DNA from: Pseudomonadales bacterium
Lineage (GTDB): Bacteria > Pseudomonadota > Gammaproteobacteria > Pseudomonadales > Azotimanducaceae
Direction of reading: 5' to 3'
DNA length: 64,000 nucleotides
Assembly: GCA_017642855.1 (NCBI GenBank)
Contig: JAEPOO010000001.1
Coordinates: forward strand, 1 to 64,000
A program made the translations under genes and the position numbers. The notes under the pieces were generated by a model. It had not been told where the DNA came from. It searched no databases and saw only the letters and a list, made by a program, of their open reading frames with translations. The first letter of the stretch is position 1. Each line of letters starts with the position of its first letter. This document shows, in pieces, positions 1 to 15,000 of the stretch.

Positions 1-1
1 G

Positions 2-3000
2 ACCGTGAACGGTACGGCAGACCTTGGCAGTAACGTCACCACGGTTGGCGGGCAGACTTATACAAATAATGTCACGATCAGTGGCGGTACGGTCACGCTG
101 GACTCTACGAGTGGTGGTCTTGTGCAGTTCAATGACACGGTCAATGCGGACGGCACGGCTGGCGACAATCTGACGGTTGACGGCAACGCACAGTTTGACA
201 GTACGGTGGGTACGGGCTCGAACCTGGGTGTGCTGACGGTTACGGGCACGGCATCACTGGGTGGTGATGTCACGACGACGGGTAACCAGACCTATACCGG
301 TGCGGCGACGCTGACAAACGATGTTGATATCAACTCTGGCGGTACGGTGCGTTTTGGTACGAGTATCGCGGGTGGTACGAACGACCTGACGCTGACCACG
401 GGTAACCTTGACCTGGATGGCAGTGCGACTGGGTTGAACCTGCTCAATGTGACGGCGGGAACAGCCGACCTGGGTGGTGATGTCACCACGACCACAACCC
501 AGACTTATGGTGGTGCTGTGACACTCTCCGGTGGCACCAGAACACTAGCAGGTACAATAATTAATGTGGACGGTGGCCTGGCAGGGGGCGGCAATGCCCT
601 GACCGTTAACGGCACGCTTGATCTAACAACCGCTGCGATAAGCGGCGTATCTACGCTGCAGGTTAACGGCAGTTCCGTTCTCGCAGCGAATGTCACTACG
701 ACAATGACGCAGACCTACGGTACTGACACTATGACGCATGATGTCACTCTCGGTGCAGCGGTCACGCTCACCGGTTCAACGGTGACATTTGATAGCGAAA
801 TAGATGGCGCGAATTCGCTGGTGGTGACTGGTGACGCTGAGTTCAATGGCAGGGTGGGTGGTTCAACCGATCTAACGACCATTAGCGTAAGCGGTACAAC
901 TGCGATTGGCGCGGATATAGACACAACAGCGACGCAAACATATTCCGGTCTGGTAACGCTGACAGGTGGGTTGACGAACCTGACCTCAGCGAGCAACGCA
1001 GTTGATCTCGCGGCTGGAATCGATGGCGGAGGTTTTGATCTTACAGTCACAGGGGATCTCGGCCTAGGCGGTGCCGCCTTTAATCTCTCAACAATTACAG
1101 TGACCGATAACGCAAACCTGGATGCTGACGTGACGACGACCGGTGCCCAGACCTATGGTGATGCTGGCGGTGATGCGGTCACAATTAATTCTGACTTGAC
1201 TCTGGATTCAACCACAGATGCACTGATCAGGTTCTTTGGCACGGTGGATAGCACCGCGACGATGTCGAACACATTGACCGTAGATGGTGATGCGCGCTTC
1301 GATGGTCTGGTAGGTAACACAAATCCTCTTGGCCGATTGATTATTACCGGCAATACGACTTTGGGTGACGACGTATCGACCACAGATACTCAAACCTATG
1401 GAGATAGCTCGACGACGGATTCGGTCACTCTGAGCGCGTCTGTTGTGATCAACACCGGTAGCACTGCGACATTCAATGCAGATGTCCAGGGCTCGGCCGG
1501 CACTGAAATGCTGACAGTCAATGGCAACGCTGATTTTAACGGTGAAGTTGGCGACAGGAATGATGTGGGCACAGGCATCGATGATCTGATCGTCAACGGC
1601 AACCTGACGGTTGATGGCAGCATCGACAATGTGGCTGACGTTACCGTAACTGGTACTGCCACGATTAACGGTCTAGTTACTGCAGACAACCTTGATGTCC
1701 AGGGCGACACCGCATTGAATGCCGATGTCACGACAGCGGGAGGCACTCAAACTTATGGTAATAGTGCGACGTTAGATGCGGTCACGCTCGGCGCCGGTGT
1801 AATCCTGACCGGTAACACTGTGACATTTACCAGCACACTTGATGGCGCAAACACCCTGGCAGTTATGGGCGATGCTGTCTTTAACGGACGAGTTGGCGGC
1901 ACGACGGATCTCTCGAGCATCAGTGTTTCAGGTGGCGCGACTCTTAATAATGATATAGACACCACTGCCGGCCAGACCTATGGCACAGGCGGTGGAGACA
2001 CTGCGACGCTCGCGACAAACATCATCTTGAATTCCGGCGGAACTGTTGTGTTTAACGGTGATGTCGATGGTTCAGCTGGCGGCGAGACCCTGACTGTCGC
2101 AACGGGTGACCTGGAATTTCGGGGAAATGTTGGTGTTGATACTGGAAATCAGCTCGGCGCTATTGATGTTTCCAGCGGAGATTTGACTGTAACAGCTGCC
2201 GGTTCCATACAGGGCGCCGGAGCAATCACAGCGGACACCGCCACCATCCAGGGAGGTGTGGGTACCGACACTATGACCGCCAGCACGGTTATCAGTCTTG
2301 CCATCGATACAGACACGACACTCAGTGCGGATGTTCGGACAACAGGTGTGCAGACCTATGGAACAACCTCAAGTATCCATCAGACAGACCTGGGTGCTGG
2401 CGTCACGCTCACCGGCACAACGATTACATTTAATAGCGCCATTGATGGCAGCGAGGCTCTGAACCTGAGCGTCACTGGCGGTGCCGTCTTCGGTGGCAGA
2501 ATTGGCGGTACGACAGACTTGGATGCCATTGTGGTTTCCGGTGGTGGCACCACAACATTGAACGACGCCGTCGATACCACAGGTAACCAAACTTACACAG
2601 CAACGACGCTGGGTGATGATATTACGCTGAATTCTACGGCCGGTACGATTCAGTTTGATTCAATCACAGGTGGCGGGAATGACCTGAACGTTGCCGACGG
2701 TGTTTTCACGTTGATTGGCAACGCTACAGGATTGAGAACCTTAAGCGTGACTGATGCGTCAAACATTGGTGGTGACATCACCACTAGCAACACGCAGGTT
2801 TACACGGGTGCAGTAACCCTGACAGGTGGAGGTACGAAAACTCTCACCTCGAGCGCCGGTGATCTGATCACGTTTGGCAACACGGTAGATGCGACGACGG
2901 TGGAAGCGCTGTCGGTTTCTGGCGACGCCCAGTTTGATGGTATTGCCGGTGGTGGTGTTGCGCTTGGTAGTGTGACGGTGTCTGGCGCATCGGCCCTGAA

Positions 3001-6000
3001 CAACAACATCACAACGACTGGCAATCAGACTTATACAGGTGCTGCGACGCTAGGTGGCAACATCAACCTGACTACCAACGGTGGCAGCACGGTTCAGTTC
3101 GGTGCAGGTGTCACTGGTACAACAGATTCGTTGACGATTACGAACGGTAACCTTGATCTGGACGCAGATGCGTCTGGTCTGACGACACTGACTGTCGGCG
3201 GTACTTCTAATCTGGGTGGAGATGTCACCAGTACTGGTGATCAGACTTATACAGGTCTAGTGACCTTGTCCGGCGCGGATCGCACGTTAACGGCAGCCAA
3301 TGTGAATTTGATTGGTGGTGTTGATGGCACCATGACCTTTGCTCTGGATGTGGTGGGTAACCTTGATCTGGACAGCACGGCAACGAATCTGACGACCCTG
3401 ACGGTGAGTGGCACAGCTGACCTTGGGGCGGATGTTGAAACTACGGGTACGCAGACTTATACAGGCGCCGTGCTGATAGATAACGGCACAGGCATCACCT
3501 TGAACTCAACGAGTAATACTCTGATTACGTTTGGTTCGACAATTGAAGATGATTTGGCAGTAGCGACGAATACGTTATCGATTAGTGGTGATGCATCGTT
3601 TGGCGGTTCTGTCGGCGCAACGCGTCAGCTAGAGAGTGTGTCAGTAACGGGAACCACGCTTTCAGGCGGCGACATCAGTACAACAGGTACACAAACTTAC
3701 TCTGGTCAGGTGACCCTGTCTGGCGGGGACCGTAACTTCACGGGTTCTACGGTGACGTATACAAATGGTGTTGCTGGTGGTGCGAATGGTCTGACGGTCA
3801 CGGGTAATTTTGTTCTTGATGCAGCGGCGTCGAACCTGACGACAATCAATGTCACGGGTAACTCGGACATTGGCGCGAATGTGACGACGAGTGGCACGCA
3901 GACATATGGTGACAATGCGTTAGCAGACACGACCACGATTACCGCGAATGTAACGCTGGACTCAACCGGCGGTGCATTGGTTCTGTTTAACAGCACTGTT
4001 GACAGTACAGGCACGAACACGCTGTCGGTTGATGGTGATGCGCAGTTTGAAGGTACTGTAGGTGGCACGGATGCGCTGGGCAGTGTGTCGGTGAGTGGTG
4101 CGACTGCGCTAAATAGTAATGTAGATACAACAGGTAACCAGACCTACACAGGCCTCGCGACGCTGGGTGGTGATATCACCCTGGATGTCGGCGGCACAGT
4201 TCAATTTGTTTCCGGAGTCTCGGGTACGGCGGACGCACTTGCGATCACGACGGGTAATCTTGATCTCGATGCTGCAGCAACGGGTCTCACTACTTTATCG
4301 GTCGCGGGTACATCGAACCTCGGTGCAGATGTCACCAGTACAGGTGATCAGACTTACACAGGTGCTGTCACACTTTCTGGTGCAGATCGAACGCTGACTG
4401 CAGGTACGGTTCATGTCGATGGTGGACTAGCCGGTGGTACTAATGCGCTGACCATCACCGGTGGATTGGATCTTGGCGCAACCGCCATGACCGGTCTGAC
4501 AACACTGTCTGTCTCTGGAGCTTCGACTCTGGGTGCTGACATCACGACTTCTGGAAATCAAACCTTTACCGGGCTCGCCACGCTGGGGGGAGATGTCATT
4601 CTGGATGTCGGTGGTACGGCTCAATTCGTCGCTGGTATCTCCGGTACAACTGACAGTCTGACGATCAACACCGGTAACCTCGACCTTGATGCGGCTGCAG
4701 CAGGTCTGTCCACACTGTCGGTGGCAGGCACATCGGATCTTGGTGGTAATGTCTCGAGTTCGGGTGACCAGACTTATACAGGTGCAGTGACTCTATCTGG
4801 TGGTGACCGCACGCTCATAGCAACGGCCAGCACGGTACATGTGGATGGCGGACTAACTGGCGGAAGCAATGGTCTGACTATCACGGGCAATCTTGATCTT
4901 GGCACAACCGCCATTTCAGGATTGACCACATTCAGCGTCTCCGGCACCAGTAACCTGGGTGCTAATGTCACGAGCACCGGCACACAAACCTACAGCGGGA
5001 TGATCACTCTTGCTCAAGATGTGGCGATCACCAGCACGACCGGCGACCTTAACCTTGCTGCCATCACGGGTGCGCAGGCTCTGACATTGGATGGTAGTGC
5101 AGGCACCGTATCTCTCAACGGCAACGTCGGTTCACCTGCAGCACTTACGGCTCTAACGCTTGATGCCAATATCTTAAACCTGGCTGGAGACATCACTGTC
5201 GATGGTGAGGTTGATCTGGACAGCGGTGTTGGCACGATCTCATTGAACGGTGCCAGCACGATTACAACAACCGGAGCGGCAGCGGGTGCAGGCGACATTA
5301 TTCTGCCGACGACTGCGGGCGCAAACACCCTGACTCTGGTTGCGGAAGCGGCGAGCGACATTACGATCGCCTCTGCTGACATTGGAACACTGACGCTGAC
5401 CAGTGGCGACCAGTTTAATTTGAACGGCAACCTGGAAACCGATGCTGCACTCAATTTCAGCAACGTCGGTGATATTGTTCTGGGTGCAGACTTATCAATT
5501 ACCGCAGACAACGGTGCGGCACAAAATATCACCTTCGGTGCAACGAACAGGCTGCTTGGCGCCCAGGATCTGACGCTAAATGGCGCAACCGTCATTCTGG
5601 ATCAGGTCGGCAACGGAACGACAGATCTGACCCAGTTGACGGTGAACGCCACCGCACTCACGGTGAATGACAACATCACGGTGGATGGCGCAGTTGATCT
5701 TGATGCGGGTGTCACAGCAATTACTCTTGGAGCCAATTCCACCATCGATACAACGGGCGCGGTCGGTGGCACAGGTACGGTTGCTCTGGCGGACATCAAT
5801 GGTGCGTTTGACCTGGGTATCACGGCTGAATCGGGTAGTGCGATTACCCTGGATGGCGCGGATATCGCAACGCTGACCTTAACCAGTGGTGACACGCTCA
5901 CATTGAATGGCACCATTGAAACCGATGCCGCTCAGGACTATTCCAACGTTGGAAACATTGTCCTCGGCTCAACGCTGTCGCTGATTGCGAACAATGGTGC

Positions 6001-9000
6001 GGCTCAGAACATCACCTTCGGTGCATCGAATGTTATTACTGGCACACAAGCCCTTACGCTTGATGGTGCGACCGTCAGCTTGTTCCAGGTTGGTGATGGC
6101 GCCTCTGATCCGACCGGTCTGACCATCACAGCGGCAACGGCAACAAACCTCAATGAAAATATTACGGTAGATGGCGCCGTAGACCTTTCTGGCGCCACGC
6201 AGGTCAATCTTCTCGACAATCTGGTTATCGACAATACCGGTGGTACTGATGATCTGATCTCACTAGCGAACGTCACCGGCGACTTTGATCTGGATCTGGT
6301 CGGCGATACTTCCAGCACGATCACGTTGAATGTGGTTGATGTAAACAGTCTGGATGTTACTGGTGATCTGGAATTGTTTGGCAATATCACCGTCGATGAC
6401 CGTCTGGATCTCAGCACGAATGTTGGCGCCATCAACCTGAACGCTGGCGTCGTGATTGATATTGCGGCCGGCGGATTTAATGAAGATATCAGTCTCGCAC
6501 CGGTGACAGGCGATTTCAATCTGACTCTGACGGGTGATGCCAGCAGCGCGTTCTTATTAAATGGATTGGATGTTGATGGGCTGACGTTAACCAGTGGTGG
6601 TGAACTGACGTTGAATGGCAACGTGAGCACGGACACGGCTCAGGATTACACGAATATTGGCAACATTGTTTTGACCAACAATGTTCAGCTGGTCGCAGAT
6701 AATGGCGGTGCAGCGCAGAACATTACCTTCGATGCAGCCAACGTCATCACGGGCGTTCAGACCCTGACCGTTGATGGTGATACCGTCACGCTGTTCCAGA
6801 TTGGGGACGGTGCAAGCGATCCCACCCAGCTCAATGTTACTGCAGATACAAACCTGGTGCTTAATGGAAACATTACCGTCGATGGGGATATCGATGTCAG
6901 AACACTGGTGGATGACATTACGCTTGCCGCTGATGCAACCATCGATGCCAGCGGAGGCGCCAATAGCGATATTCAGGTCGCAACCACAACAGGTACTTCA
7001 GATCTGACACTGATTACCGGCGGCACCGGTACGATTACTGTCGATGCACTGGACCTGAACAACCTTTCAGTGACCGGTGCCCTGGATGTAAACGGCAACA
7101 TTACTGCGGACGAGTCGCTGGATCTTGATACCGGGGTCACAGACATCACGCTGCTCAGTGCATCGACGATCAGTGTTGCTGCCGGTGGTGTCGATCAGTC
7201 GATTACATTGGCTGACGTAAACGGAGACTTTGCGTTAACCGTAGAAGGTGATGCCAATAGCGTCATCACACTGAATCAGATCGATACAGATCAGCTCGCG
7301 GTAACCGGCCTCCTGACTCTGCTCAATAACATTCAGGTGGATAACAACCTGGATCTCAGAACCAACGTTGGCGCGATTACCCTCGGCAATAATGTGACCA
7401 TTGATGTTGCAACTGACGGCGTTGATCAAAATATTGCGCTAGCCGATGTGAGCGGTGATTTCACCCTGGACCTCGATGGCGATACCAACGACAGTGACTT
7501 TACGTTAGGCGCTATTGATGTCGACACACTGCAGCTCTTGGGTGATGACCTGATACTGAACGGCGATATTGAAACGGATACCGCACAGGATTACACCAAT
7601 GTGGATGACATTCTGCTGGCCGCAGACCTAGAGCTTCTGGCTAATAATGGCACAACGAGTCAGAACATCACCTTTGATGTAGACAACACCATTACGGGCA
7701 CCCAGCAACTGACACTTGATGGAAATGTGGTTACCACTTACAAGATTGGTAACCCGAATGATCCAACGCAGCTGGATATCACCGCTGCGACCTCGATCTT
7801 TATTGAAGGAACGGTGGATGTCAGCGGCGCAGTAAACCTGACTTCTCCTGACACGAACATTAACGCGACGATCAACTCTGCGAGCTTGAACCTGTTCGGC
7901 CAAACCACGCTGAGTGCAGACATTATTACCACCGACGATCTCGTGTTTGCGGATGTGATCGTGGATGGCGCAAACATCCGAATTGATACCAGCGGCGGTG
8001 ACGGTGACATTACTTTCGGTAATATCGACAGCGCTGCGGCAACCAACAACTCTCTGACGCTGGATGCAGGTAACGGCAATATCGCGGTTAACGGCGCGGT
8101 AGGCTCAACAGATCAGCTGCTCAATCTCACGATTGAAGACGCGACGTCGGCAACCTTTGCGTCGACAATTCAGGCGCTTGGCCTGGTATCACTCACCGCG
8201 GATCTAGTGGACATCGACGGCAATATCACGGCCGGTGGATCCATCAGTTTGATGGGTACCAATGTAGAGATTGCCGGTGGTACGACCATCGATGCACAGG
8301 GTGGTGCGCTGGACATTGATACCGGCGTGACCCTGGTGACGCTCGATGGCACGGGCACGGTGACACTGCAGACGTCCATAGCGGATGGCAACGCCGTTGC
8401 GTTGGCGGCGGTTACTGCCACCGGAACGAACAATGACCTGACGATTTCGTCTACCGAGGGTGTGAATATCGATGGCACCATTAATATCGGCACTGAAGAT
8501 CTCGACATAGATTTTGACACGCTCGGTGGCGGCACAGACAGCGTCACGTTTGCCGCCGACCAAACTATTACAGCCGGTGTTCTTTCAGTCACCGGCGCCG
8601 GTGGAAATGACGTCATTGACGTGACGACCGCCATAAACGCCTCAGGTGATGTAACCCTCGAGACAGCATCGACCATTGATCTCGATGTGAGCGTGACTTC
8701 CGGTGGCGCGGTAACAATTTCTGGAACAACCGTTGAGATAGCTGGTGGTACGACCATCGATGCGCAGGGCGGTAACCTGGATATCGATACGGGTGTAACC
8801 ACAATTAATCTGGACGGCACCGGTCTCGTGACGCTTCAGACGACTTCAGTGGATGGCAGCTCCATTACCCTGTCTGCCATCAATGGTACCGGTACGAATA
8901 ACGATCTGACCATATCTTCCACAGAAGGTCTGGATATTGATGGCACGATTAATCTTGGCGCCGAAGATCTCGACATTACTTTCGACACCCTGGGGGGTGG

Positions 9001-12000
9001 CACCGACACACTGACGCTGGACATGGACCAGTCAATTACCGCGGGTGACCTCGAGGTTAGCGGTACTGGCAACAACGACACGATTAATGTGACCACGGCG
9101 ATTAACGCATCTGGGCTTGTATCCCTGGATACCGCGTCGATGCTGGATATCGATGCAGATATTGATGCTGGAGCCAGTGCAACCCTCTCTGCAACTAACG
9201 TAGAGATAACAGCTGGCACAACGATTCATGCACAAAACGGTAACCTGGATATCGATTCTGGTGTTACCGGTATTACGTTGGACGGCACGGGCACAGTGAC
9301 CATCGATCAGGATGGGGAGGGTGCAACCGCAAGTCTTGCCGCGATCAGTGATGATGGCGCGGGCGATGGTGCCAGTCTGACAATCAGTGCAGAAGGCGGT
9401 GTTTCAGCAGGTACGATTGACCTTGGCGGTACGCTGGATGGGTCTCTGTCGATTACAGCGGACGAAGGTACCTCCGGTGATGCGGCAAGCTTAACGGTAG
9501 GTACGGTGACCAATGCGACCAACGTTGCGATCACCAACAATACAGGTTCGGTTGCTCTGCCCTCGATTACAGCCGGTGGTACGTTGGATGTGGTCAGCAC
9601 ATCGACGCTAAGTCAGGGCGGTGGTACCTCGCTTACTGTCACTGGTGTTTCAACCTTTGATGCAGGTGCGTCCAATCTGGTTCTGACGAATACCGGCAAC
9701 AACTTCCAGGATACGGTAAACGTCACTGCGGCGAACAACGCAACGATCGTTGATGTCGATGCCATCGAGATTGGTACAGCGAATATAGGATCGACACTGA
9801 ATGTCACATCCGGTGCAGGCATCACAGTATCCGGCTCAATTGTTGCGGATGATTTGGTATTTGATGCGTCTGCGGGTGCCGGAGACATCACAGACACCAC
9901 GGGTGACATTACGGTTACCGGTTCTTCTACCTTTACTGTCCAGGCGACGGACAGTGTGCTTCTGGATTCAGCGACCAACGACTTTGGCAGCGTCAGTATT
10001 CCAGATGCTCAGAATGTGAGTCTGCGCGACGAAGACAGCATCGTGCTTAATGCTTCAGATATTGGCGGCACCCTCGATGTGGTTGCAGCCGGCACAATCA
10101 CAGGTAGCCAGATCATTGAAGTGGCTGGCCTGACAACCCTGGATGCAGGTGGCACAGCGGTTGGCACCAACAACATCAGTCTGACGAACACCTCAAACGA
10201 CTTCGCTCAGGTGGACATCACCAATGCCGGTGACGTCACATTGGCCGATACCAATGCGATCACATTGGGTGGATCTAACCTTCCGAACGGTACGATCGAT
10301 GTGGATGCGGCGGCGATTGATGTCGCTGGCACAGTGACAGCGGCGAATCTCGACTTTAATGCCACCGCAGGTGCAGGAAATATCTCGGACTCCACCGGTA
10401 ATCTTGTGGTGACTGGCACATCGGTGTTCACAGTGACCGGCACAGACCAGATCAACCTGGATGCGGCGACCAATGACCTGAATACCGTCAGGCTGAGTGC
10501 GGGTACAGGCACTGTCCTGATTAATGATGACGATGACATTACGTTGGATACCTCCACCGTTGGTGGTCTGCTGGATGTTGATGCAGATTCAATCTCAATT
10601 ATCGGCGCGGTGTCTGCGGGATCAGCGACACTGGATGCGAGTCAGGCAGCGGGTGGCATCACGGATACGATGGCGGGCACCTTGTCAGTTACTGGTGCGA
10701 CGACGATTACGGCGCAGGCTGGTGACAATGTTGCGCTGGACGCAGCGACCAACAACTTTGGTTCTATTGGTGTTACGCAGGCGAACGATGTTTCGATCGT
10801 GGATACGGATGGTGTGACGCTCAACGCTTCAACCATTGGCGGGACATTAAATGTCACGGCAGATGGCAACATCACGGGCACCCAGACTTTATCTGTCACC
10901 GGCATCACAACACTGGATGCAGGTGACACAGCGACAGGTACCAACGACATCAGTCTGACCAACGCGTCGAATGACTTCAGCACATTGGTCATCACGCAGG
11001 CAGGTGATGCCACTGTTGTTGATACCAACGCGCTCACGCTCAATGGCAGCACAGTGGGTGGCCTGCTCGATGTGACGGCAGATGACATCACGATCAACGC
11101 CGGTCAATCAGTAACCGCGGGAAGTTTGAATTTTACAGCTGGTGGAACCACAACCGGAACCATCACGATTGATGAGACCCTAACAACGACGGCAGGAGAC
11201 ATGAACTTCGATTCGCTTGCCGTTCTCGACGTTAATGCAAATCTCGTTTCCGGTGGTGCGATTAATGTCACAAACGCCGCTCAGATTCAGCTGACCACGG
11301 TGGATGTCACAGCAGCAGGGGATATTGATTTTGACGGTGCTGGTTCAGTCACAGGTGTCACCATCGAAGGTACTGGTGTTGTTGATTTGATCACAACGGG
11401 TGATGGCAACATCAGCCTGGCTGCGCTGACCGATGGCGATACCATGACCAACACCACCAGCCTGAATCTTTCGGCTCAGGGTGCGGTGACCGTAGATTCC
11501 ATCGATATGGCGGATCCCGGTGCTGTTGGCGATATCACCATTGCGTTCGATACCAACAACAACGGCGACCTAACGTTTGCGGCAAACGGTAACCTGACAA
11601 ACTTCCGCGATCTGTCTATCAGTGGCTCGGGGACAGCAGATGACACCATCCAGGTCAATGCTGCTCTGACGACAACGTCAGGAAACATTACATTGAGTGA
11701 TGCGCAGCTGATTCAGCTTGATGCGGATCTGACAGCCAGTGGCGCGATCCTGGTCAGCGATGCGGCGACGGTTGAGCTTCACGTCGGTCATACCTACAGC
11801 GCTCAGGGTGGCGATTTGTCGATGGTGACGAATGTCACAGAGGTGGAAATTAACGGTACGGCAACCGGCACCGTGACCTTGAATACGGACGCCGGCTTTG
11901 ACATCAATCTTGCTGCGGTCGTTGATGCCGTCGACAGCGTTGATGTTGATCTCGACATAAATGCGTCCGGTGATGTCAGCATTGTCAGTGTTGATCTTGA

Positions 12001-15000
12001 TGATGGCGTCAGCAACGACGGCAGTTTGTCGATTGGTATCGACGAAGACGGCACGGGTGCTGCCACCAGGACATTAACGGTTGGATCGATTAACAATGTC
12101 GATGCGCTCGACTTGTCGGGTACTGGTGCAAATGACGACGTGGCTCTGAACGGTGACGTAACGCTGGGCAGCAACCTCACCACCAGTGGTCTCGATCGAA
12201 TTGATCTTGCCAGTGGCGTTGATATCAGCGGTCAAACGCTCAACCTGAGTGGTGCAGACAGTATTGGTGTTAGCGGCGCCGGCAGCATACTCACCAGCAG
12301 TGTGGGGGCAGTGACGATTAATGACGTTGCCTCCACCGCAGACCTGACGATTAACGCGGAAGACACCATTACTTTGGGAGACGTCACGCTCTCTGGCGGT
12401 ACGCTGGATCTGGATTCCAGCCAGCCTTCGACGGTGACAGTGAACAGTTTTGTCGGTGGCGGGAACATCACCCTGGCGAACGATGGTACGACGAACTTTA
12501 TTGGATCCGTGACAGCAACCACACTGGCTATCGCGAGCAGCGCAGGTGCGGTGAACTTCCAGGACAATGCAACGATTGCGGTGCTCTCGACCAATCCGGG
12601 TACCTACAGTCTGTCATTCCTTGGTGATACCACGACAGTGACCAATAACGTGAGTTTCTCGAACTCCGGAGGTCTCTTCTTTGGTGATGGTGGTGACACC
12701 ATCAACCTTTTTGGTGGCGCGACGGTAAACACCAGTCTGGTCACATTGAACGGTACACTCGCGACCAGCAATTCGATTTTGACTGTCCAGAATTTGACGC
12801 TATCCGGTGCAGGCATCATCGATTCAGATGGCGCTGCGATCAACATCTCTGGCAACGTGGATTCCACTGCCTCTCATGCCCTGACCCTGGACGGTGGCGA
12901 TACCGGTGTGATTACCGTATCCGGAACCGTGAATAACTTATCCAGTCTGACGATTACCGACGCTGGTGGTGTATCTTTGAACCAGAACGTCATTGTAGGT
13001 GATCTGACAACGGGTGCCGGCAACTATTCAGTGTCACTGTTGGGTTCTGCGAACCAGCTTGGCACAAATAGCTTACTTCACACTGGCGGTTTGAGACTGG
13101 GTAACGATGCGACTGATCAGACAACCTTCAACGCCAACTTTGTTTACACCGCCGGCGACACAAACATTGCGGGGGATCTGGATAGCGCTGGTTTCTCTGT
13201 TGAATTCGCTGATGTCACGCTGGATGAAAGTGTTGATATTGATACCACCAATGCTGACATCACGTTCGGGTCGATCGATGGGGGTGGCAATAATCTGTCA
13301 CTCGATGCCGGTGCGGCAGGTGATATCGCCGTTAACGATTCTATGGACGACGTGTTGCTTTTGACGCTCAACGGCTCCGCAGATGTTACCTTTAACGGTA
13401 CGGTGGGTGCATCGGATCCAGGCACAATTGATATCGTCACGATCACGGGCGGTTCGACAGTCGCGTTTAACGGCAATACAAGCCTGACCGATCTGGTGAC
13501 CACGTCCGCTAGCAACTACAACATCCACTTCTTTGGTACGACAAATCAGATTGCCAGTCAGGTTCAGTTCGATAATTCGGGCGAGCTGAGATTTGGTGAT
13601 GGGGCACTTGACGCCATACTGTTCTCCAGCGGTCTGACCAACCCTGGCGGCGCCTCGACCATTATTGCAGGTACCCTAAGTTCCGGTGGTACTGACCTGT
13701 CGTTCGCGACGTTGACGGTGGACGAGGCTTCGACCGCAACGTTAGATACCTCTGGTGGTGACCTGACCATTACGAACCTCGTGGGCACGGACGCAGCCAG
13801 TGGTATTGGCGAATCACTGATCATTGATGCAGGTGTTGTGGGTTTGAATGGCGATGTCACGATCAACAACGTGACAGGTGATGCAGAAACCCTTCAGAAC
13901 CTCACGATTTCCGATGCAAACCTGGTTGATCTGGGTCCAGTCGATATTCTGGGTGATCTGACAATTAGCGGTACGCTGACCTCGACGAGCTTCAACAACA
14001 CCGTAAATGTTGATGATGCAACGATTGCAAGCGGCTCGATTCTTCTAAGTAATAACTTCACAGCAACGGGGATCGCAGATTTCACTGGCCCAACTACTTT
14101 CACCGCTGGCCTCAATCTGTCGGCAGCAGGGTTGGACTTCACGGGTGATGTCACGCTCGCGGAGGGGATAACCGTCAATCTGACAGCAGGTAACAACGGG
14201 CTCTCGGTAAACGGCATTTTGCAGGGTACCGCTGCGGGGATTGCTGAAACCTTAAACATTGATGCCGGTGCAACGGGTGCAGTCGTGCTGTCCGATGTGG
14301 CTGGTGATGCGTCGAGTCTTGCCAATGTAAACATTCTCGATTCGTTCAGCGTCGATATTGATGAAATCTCTCTAGATGGTGTTTTCAATGTTAACTCTGA
14401 TGGAGACGTCGAGATTAACAGCACGGATCTGTTCACTTCGCTCCAAATGCAGGGCGTGATCGATGGCAGTTTGACGGTCAATACTGCAAACCGAGTAATT
14501 TCTTCCGGGCTGGTCCAGGTTGGTGGTAGTAGTGATTTCACAACATCCTTCAGTGCCCCTGTTGGAACCCCGGCAGTAGATCTATCGAATTTGGACGCGA
14601 CCGGAGCGGTTTCTATCACCGCAGACTCTGCTAACGTTGTGAACGCTAATACCCTGACGCTGGGTAATATCACGATCGGTGATCCGCTGGATGTCGGTCT
14701 GCCTGCTGCAGATGCCTATGATGCGAGCTTCACATCAACGAATGGCGTCATCATCGGTGCGGGCGTCGTTGTCGTTGTTGATGAATTCACCCTGGATGCG
14801 AGCAGCGGCACTGGTGGTGTTCAGCTTACGAACGCCAACAACGCCTTCGGCAGCCTGGATATCAATAGCCCAACCGGTACGGTTAATATCCGAGAATCAG
14901 ATCAGACAGATATTGCGTCTATCGTAGTAGATGAACTGATTCTTCGCTCGGATGGAGACATCAACGCCACCAATGCTGCCAATGTCATTGGATCCCTGAC

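Noticed and set aside
5..5010. Regular repeats that might be taken for a CRISPR array
   Set aside because: Units are about 210-240 bases, diverged, in frame and coding; there are no short identical repeats with unique spacers and no cas genes.
13894..14673. Long minus-strand frames opposite the giant gene (for example 13894-14673, 8170-8820, 6004-6636, 5014-5595)
   Set aside because: They are antisense images of the repeated Gly/Thr/Asp codons, are rich in Ser/Val/Pro, have no recognisable domains, and occur only where the plus-strand repeat protein is read.
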